A stretch of 9,934 bases of DNA. It comes from SHZL01 sp035292625 (GTDB taxonomy: Bacteria > Pseudomonadota > Gammaproteobacteria > Xanthomonadales > SZUA-36). Location of the stretch: NCBI GenBank assembly GCA_035292625.1, contig DATDPS010000197.1, forward strand, positions 1-9,934. Reading direction: 5' to 3'. The translations under genes were made by a program, and so were the position numbers. This document shows positions 6,406 through 9,934 of the stretch, one piece after another. Position 1 is the first letter of the stretch; each line of letters opens with the position of its first letter. The notes beneath the pieces were generated by a model that saw nothing but the letters and a program-made list of their open reading frames with translations, was not told the DNA's origin and did no database searches.

Positions 6406-6414
6406 TACGCGTTC

Positions 6415-6444
6415 ATTATGCCGTAATCGGATGAAAATTGGAAA
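6415..6444 (-). promoter_or_regulatory. Candidate promoter for the PilH-like regulator
   Basis: In the 98-bp gap between the reductase stop and the regulator, the minus strand has TTTCCA (6444-6439) and CATAAT (6420-6415) with an 18-bp spacer. This would start transcription near 6408, giving a leader of about 50 nt. The gap is AT-richer than its surroundings, which supports a promoter here and separates the regulator from the sucB-lpd operon. Confidence 0.4.
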
Positions 6445-6455
6445 AAATATTCATG

Positions 6456-7460
6456 TTATTGGCTGATCTTCACCAGGGTACGCCCGCGACTTTCGCCGTT
6501 CAGCATGGCGTCAAACCGCGGACCCATGCCATCCAGTGCCACTTCATGCGTCAATATGTCTTCCAGTAAGGGTGGTTTCCATTCGTTTGCCAGGCGATCC
6601 CACAGAATACGCCGGGTGTCGTAGGGGCAATTGTTCGAACTGATGCCCAGCATGCTGACACCGCGCAGGATCATGGGGAAAACCGTGGTATGCAGGCCCT
6701 GACCGCCGGCCATGCCGCAGCATGCGATGTTGCCCCATAGTTGGATCACGCGGCTGATCCCCGCCAGCATGTCGCCGCCCACGTTATCGATGCAGCCAGC
6801 CCAGATGGCCTTTTCCAGCGGGTTTTGCCCCCAATGCAGTTCGTGCCGGGAAATGCACTGGCGCGCACCCAGGTGTTCCAACCAGTCGAATTCCCCGACT
6901 TTGCCGGATATGGCATGTACTTCGTAACCCGCCTGGGTCAGCAAGTTGATGGCGATGCTGCCCACGCCGCCGCTGGCCCCGGTAACGACGATGGGGCCTG
7001 CAGCGGGAGTCTGTCCGTTCGCTTCCATGCGCAGCAGGCACAGCGCGGCGGTAAACCCGGCAGTGCCCAGGATCATGGATTCACGGCTGCTCAATCCTGC
7101 GGGCAAAGGCACGGCAGAGGCGCTGTCGACGCGCAGGTATTCGCTGTAGCCGCCATCCCGCGACTCTGACAAACCACAGCCGGTGACTATGATTTCGTCA
7201 CCCTCCTGGAAACGATCACTACTCGATGCCACTACTGCGCCGGCCATGTCAATGCCGCCGATGAGCGGGAAGCGCTTGAGTATCTTGCCTTTGCCGCTCG
7301 CCGCCAGCGCATCCTTGTAATTGATGCTGGACCAATGGACGCGCACGGTGAGGTCGCCTGCGCTGAGCTGATCGAAGCCGATGGTCTCCACTCCGGAGCG
7401 GTAACCTGCATCATCATTGTGGATGCGGAATGCGCGAAAGCTGGCTGGTAAGGTCGCCAT
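6456..7460 (-). CDS. AcuI/YhdH-type NADPH acrylyl-CoA reductase (MDR)
   Basis: This 334-residue protein is a zinc-free medium-chain dehydrogenase/reductase of the YhdH/AcuI group. Studied members reduce acrylyl-CoA to propionyl-CoA with NADPH in the cytoplasm; older annotation calls them quinone oxidoreductases. Visible marks are VRVHWSSINYKDALA (39-53), PLIGGIDMAG (65-74), the nucleotide-binding loop VVTGASGGVGSIAI (158-171), IDNVGGD, and the C-terminal GRTLVKI. Length suits the family (E. coli 324). The ATG at 7460 overlaps the lpd stop by one base (TGATG), with GGGG a few bases upstream, so translation is probably coupled to lpd. An in-frame extension upstream merely reads through lpd. The acrylyl-CoA substrate is inferred from the family; a general electrophile or enone reductase remains possible. 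Confidence 0.9.
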   Translation of the reverse strand: MATLPASFRAFRIHNDDAGYRSGVETIGFDQLSAGDLTVRVHWSSINYKDALAASGKGKILKRFPLIGGIDMAGAVVASSSDRFQEGDEIIVTGCGLSESRDGGYSEYLRVDSASAVPLPAGLSSRESMILGTAGFTAALCLLRMEANGQTPAAGPIVVTGASGGVGSIAINLLTQAGYEVHAISGKVGEFDWLEHLGARQCISRHELHWGQNPLEKAIWAGCIDNVGGDMLAGISRVIQLWGNIACCGMAGGQGLHTTVFPMILRGVSMLGISSNNCPYDTRRILWDRLANEWKPPLLEDILTHEVALDGMGPRFDAMLNGESRGRTLVKISQ

Positions 7461-8887
7461 CAGTTGCCCCGGTGGATGGCGCGGCGGTCGACATGCAAGG
7501 CGGCTTCGTGGACGGCCTCGGACAGCGTCGGGTGGGCGTGCACGATACGCGCCAGGTCTTCGCTGGAGCCGTGGAATTCCATGGCGACCACGCATTCGGC
7601 GATCAATTCGGACGCATTTGCGCCGAAGATGTGCGCACCGAGGATCTCATCCGTGTCCGCATCGGCCAATATCTTGACCAGGCCGGCGCTGTGGCCACGA
7701 GCCAAGGCCCGGCCGTTGGCGGCATAAGGGAAGGAGCCGACGCGGTACTTGATGCCGGAATCTTTCAATTCCTGTTCAGTTTTGCCCACCCAGGCAATCT
7801 CCGGGTCGGTGTAAATAACCCAGGGGACGGTGTCAAAATGGATGTGTGCGGGTTTTCCGGCGATCAACTCGGCCACCGCGATGCCTTCCTCGGAAGCCTT
7901 GTGGGCCAGCATGGGCCCGCGGACGCAGTCGCCGATGGCCCATACCCCGGGCGCGCTGGTCCGTGACTGCTCATCGACTTCAACTTGCCCGCGCTCGTTC
8001 AGCCGCACGCCGGAATCCTCCGCCAACAGGCCGTCGGTATAAGGCCTGCGGCCAACTGCTACCAGCAAGCGGTCAAAGGTCAACTGGCTTTCGCCTTGTT
8101 TGTCTTCGAGGGTGACCAGCACTTCTTTCCTGACCACGTTAGCGCTTTTCACCAGGGTGCCAAACTGCAGCTTGAGCCCCTGTTTGGCAAATTCGCGCGC
8201 GGCCTGCTGGCTGATGGTGACATCCGCCATGGGCAGGAATTGTTCCAGCGCTTCGAGCAGCACCACCTCCGATCCCAGGCGGCTCCATACCGAGCCCAAT
8301 TCGAGGCCTATGACCCCGGCGCCAATCACGCCCAGGCGCTTCGGCACAGCCGTAAAATCCAGGGCGCCGACGTTGTCGACTATGTAGTCGCCATCGAAAG
8401 GCACGTTGGGGATGGCGATGGGCACCGAACCCGCTGCGAGAATAATGTTGCCTGCCTGGAGTTCGGACGTTTGCGAACCGTCGGCTGGAGTGAGCTCCAC
8501 TTTGCGGCCAGCCAGCAGGCGGCCCTTGCCGTGGAAATACCGGATCTTGTTGCCCTTGAACAGCTGGGTCACGCCGCCGGTGAGTTTTTTTACGATATCG
8601 TCCTTGCGCGCGATCATTTTCGGAATGTCCATGGTGACATTCTTGATGTTGATGCCATGGTCCGCGAATTCATGCCCGGCATGGTGGAAATGCTTACTCG
8701 AATCGAGCAGGGCCTTGGACGGGATGCAACCCAGGTTGAGGCAGGTTCCGCCAGGCGCCGGTTTGCCATCCTTGCCGGTGAACTGATCGATGCAGGCCGT
8801 CTTCAGGCCCAGCTGCGCGGCCCGTATCGCGGCCACATAACCACCGGGCCCGCCACCAATAACGATTACGTCAAACGTGTCAACCAT
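7460..8887 (-). CDS. lpd: Dihydrolipoyl dehydrogenase (E3)
   Basis: Lpd reoxidises the dihydrolipoyl groups of 2-oxo acid dehydrogenase complexes, passing electrons via FAD to NAD+. The 475-residue protein (E. coli 474) shows an FAD-binding GGGPGGY at 11-17, the redox disulfide Cys49/Cys54 in GGTCLNLGCIPSKALL, the NAD-binding GVIGAGVIGLELG, the second FAD motif VWAIGDCVRGPMLAHKASEEG, and the catalytic pair His452/Glu457 in HAHPTLSEAVHEAAL. It starts 18 nt after the sucB stop with a good AGAGGAAG ribosome site 9 nt before the ATG. Its position behind sucB marks it as the E3 of 2-oxoglutarate dehydrogenase, though it may also serve pyruvate dehydrogenase or glycine cleavage. Confidence 0.97.
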   Translation of the reverse strand: MVDTFDVIVIGGGPGGYVAAIRAAQLGLKTACIDQFTGKDGKPAPGGTCLNLGCIPSKALLDSSKHFHHAGHEFADHGINIKNVTMDIPKMIARKDDIVKKLTGGVTQLFKGNKIRYFHGKGRLLAGRKVELTPADGSQTSELQAGNIILAAGSVPIAIPNVPFDGDYIVDNVGALDFTAVPKRLGVIGAGVIGLELGSVWSRLGSEVVLLEALEQFLPMADVTISQQAAREFAKQGLKLQFGTLVKSANVVRKEVLVTLEDKQGESQLTFDRLLVAVGRRPYTDGLLAEDSGVRLNERGQVEVDEQSRTSAPGVWAIGDCVRGPMLAHKASEEGIAVAELIAGKPAHIHFDTVPWVIYTDPEIAWVGKTEQELKDSGIKYRVGSFPYAANGRALARGHSAGLVKILADADTDEILGAHIFGANASELIAECVVAMEFHGSSEDLARIVHAHPTLSEAVHEAALHVDRRAIHRGN

Positions 8888-8905
8888 GCCGCATTACTTC
8901 CTCTG

Positions 8906-9934
8906 TCAAAGGCCGAGTAAATTCCGGGCCGGATATTCAAGATTCTCTTTCACTGTCACCAGGAATTGCACTGCATCACGCCCATCGACGATGCGGTGAT
9001 CGTAACTCAGCGCCAGGTACATCATGGGCCGGATTACGATCAGGCCATCCACCACCACCGGCCGGTCCTTGATGGTGTGCATGCCCAATATGGCGCTTTG
9101 CGGCGGGTTCAGCAACGGCGTGGACAGCAGGGATCCGAATACCCCGCCATTGGTGATGGTGAAGGTTCCCCCCTGCAAGTCCGCCAGTCCGATGGTCCCA
9201 TTCCGCGCGGCCGTGGCGTAGTGCTCGATCGCCAGTTCGATATCAGCCAGTCCGAGGTTTTCCGCGTTGCGGATGATGGGCACCATCAAGCCGCGATTGG
9301 TGGAAACGGCGATCCCCACATCCTGGAAGTTGTGGTACACAATTTCATCGCCGTCGATCGACGCATTGACCATTGGAAACTGGCGCAGGGCATCACAGCA
9401 GGCTCTGACGAAGAAAGACATCAGGCCCAGCTTGATGCCGTGGCGTTCAATAAACTCGGTACCATACCTGCGCCGCAAGTCCATGATGGCCTTGAGGTCG
9501 ACTTCATTGAATGAGGTGAGGATGGCTGCGGTGTTCTGGGCTTCCTTCATGCGCTCGGCAATACGGCTGCGCAAGCGGGTCATTTTCACGCGCTCTTCCT
9601 GGCGCGAACTGCCGTTTTTCATGAAGTTCAGCACGTCGCCCTTGGTGATGCGCCCGCCGCGCCCGCTGGCCGGAACCCTGGCCGCATCGATTTTCTCTTC
9701 TTCGACCACGCGGCGCACCGCCGGGCTGAGTCTTGCTGCCGGAGCCACTGCGGGCTTTGCAGGGACTGGGGATGCTGCAGGTGTTGTGGTTGGGGCGGCA
9801 GGCGCAATGGCTGGGTCTGCTACCAGCGCTCCAAGGCTGGCTTCCTCGATGACGGCCAGCACCTCATTGCTCTTGACCGTGGCTCCCTGCTCCGCTTTGA
9901 TTTCCTTCAAAACGCCATCGGCTGGGGCGGGCAC
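8906..9934 (-). CDS. sucB: 2-oxoglutarate dehydrogenase E2 (succinyltransferase), 5'-truncated
   Basis: This E2 core subunit transfers succinyl groups from lipoyl-lysine to CoA in the TCA cycle. The visible 342 residues run off the right edge. They begin at the end of the lipoyl domain (VPAPADGVLKEIKAEQGATV), so about 60 N-terminal residues, including the lipoylated lysine, lie outside; the GTG at the edge is internal. Next come an Ala/Pro-rich linker (about 37-68), the E3/E1-binding domain (RLSPAVRRVVEE to GGRITKGDVLNFM, about 69-105) and the acyltransferase domain (about 113-342) with FTITNGGVFGSLLSTPLLNPPQSAILGMH (split here as in SucB) and the catalytic His313/Asp317 in SYDHRIVDGRD. The match to SucB, and lpd directly behind, favour SucB over the pyruvate or branched-chain E2. 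Confidence 0.95.
   Translation of the reverse strand: MPAPADGVLKEIKAEQGATVKSNEVLAVIEEASLGALVADPAIAPAAPTTTPAASPVPAKPAVAPAARLSPAVRRVVEEEKIDAARVPASGRGGRITKGDVLNFMKNGSSRQEERVKMTRLRSRIAERMKEAQNTAAILTSFNEVDLKAIMDLRRRYGTEFIERHGIKLGLMSFFVRACCDALRQFPMVNASIDGDEIVYHNFQDVGIAVSTNRGLMVPIIRNAENLGLADIELAIEHYATAARNGTIGLADLQGGTFTITNGGVFGSLLSTPLLNPPQSAILGMHTIKDRPVVVDGLIVIRPMMYLALSYDHRIVDGRDAVQFLVTVKENLEYPARNLLGL

Noticed and set aside
7461..7595. Upstream extension of the reductase frame
   Set aside because: It only reads through the C-terminal coding part of lpd in another frame; the family N-terminus begins at the ATG ending the overlap.
7985..8920. Long open frame (311 codons) on the plus strand opposite lpd and the sucB end
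   Set aside because: It is a shadow of the lpd coding strand: the minus-strand protein has all lipoamide dehydrogenase motifs, while the plus-strand product has no recognisable domain.
1..9934. Defence system, mobile element, CRISPR array or biosynthetic cluster
   Set aside because: All genes belong to known housekeeping or stress families, composition is even, and no transposase, integrase, repeat array or toxin-antitoxin pair was seen.

Overview
The window reads as an ordinary chromosomal segment of a Gram-negative proteobacterium, most likely a gammaproteobacterium. Four things point that way. LpxH matches the 240-residue E. coli type residue for residue at its metal ligands. A cyclophilin gene sits directly upstream of lpxH, as ppiB does in E. 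coli. GyrA aligns with E. coli numbering without gaps through the catalytic tyrosine and the GyrA box. The sucB-lpd order is the one found in pseudomonads. Base composition is moderately GC-rich and even, apart from AT-rich patches at promoters. I saw no tRNA, rRNA, CRISPR array, insertion sequence, integrase or phage gene. The genus cannot be told from this sequence.

Layout, left to right. Positions 1-601 (+) hold the 3' part of a DUF455 ferritin-like gene. It converges on, and overlaps by 8 bp, a minus-strand pair: a secreted cyclophilin (1338-1943) followed by lpxH (594-1316). A 301-bp divergent intergenic region (1944-2244) separates this pair from gyrA (2245-4833, +). Behind gyrA, a strong GC stem-loop lies between two convergent transcripts. 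Everything from 4885 to the right edge is on the minus strand: a two-gene thiol-peroxidase operon (Prx5/PrxII-type peroxiredoxin, then an OsmC-family protein), a stand-alone PilH-like response regulator, and an operon sucB (partial) - lpd - acuI/yhdH-like reductase.

Functions. lpxH makes lipid X for lipid A, and its partner cyclophilin probably folds envelope proteins. gyrA encodes the DNA-cleaving subunit of gyrase. The peroxiredoxin and OsmC protein probably detoxify peroxides together. SucB and Lpd are the E2 and E3 subunits of 2-oxoglutarate dehydrogenase. The reductase gene starts inside the lpd stop codon, so it is probably translated with lpd.

I did not find a convincing undescribed system. 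The points most worth a second look are the lpd-acuI coupling, the peroxiredoxin-OsmC pair, the signal peptide on the cyclophilin next to lpxH, and the orphan PilH-like regulator with a repeated motif in its leader.
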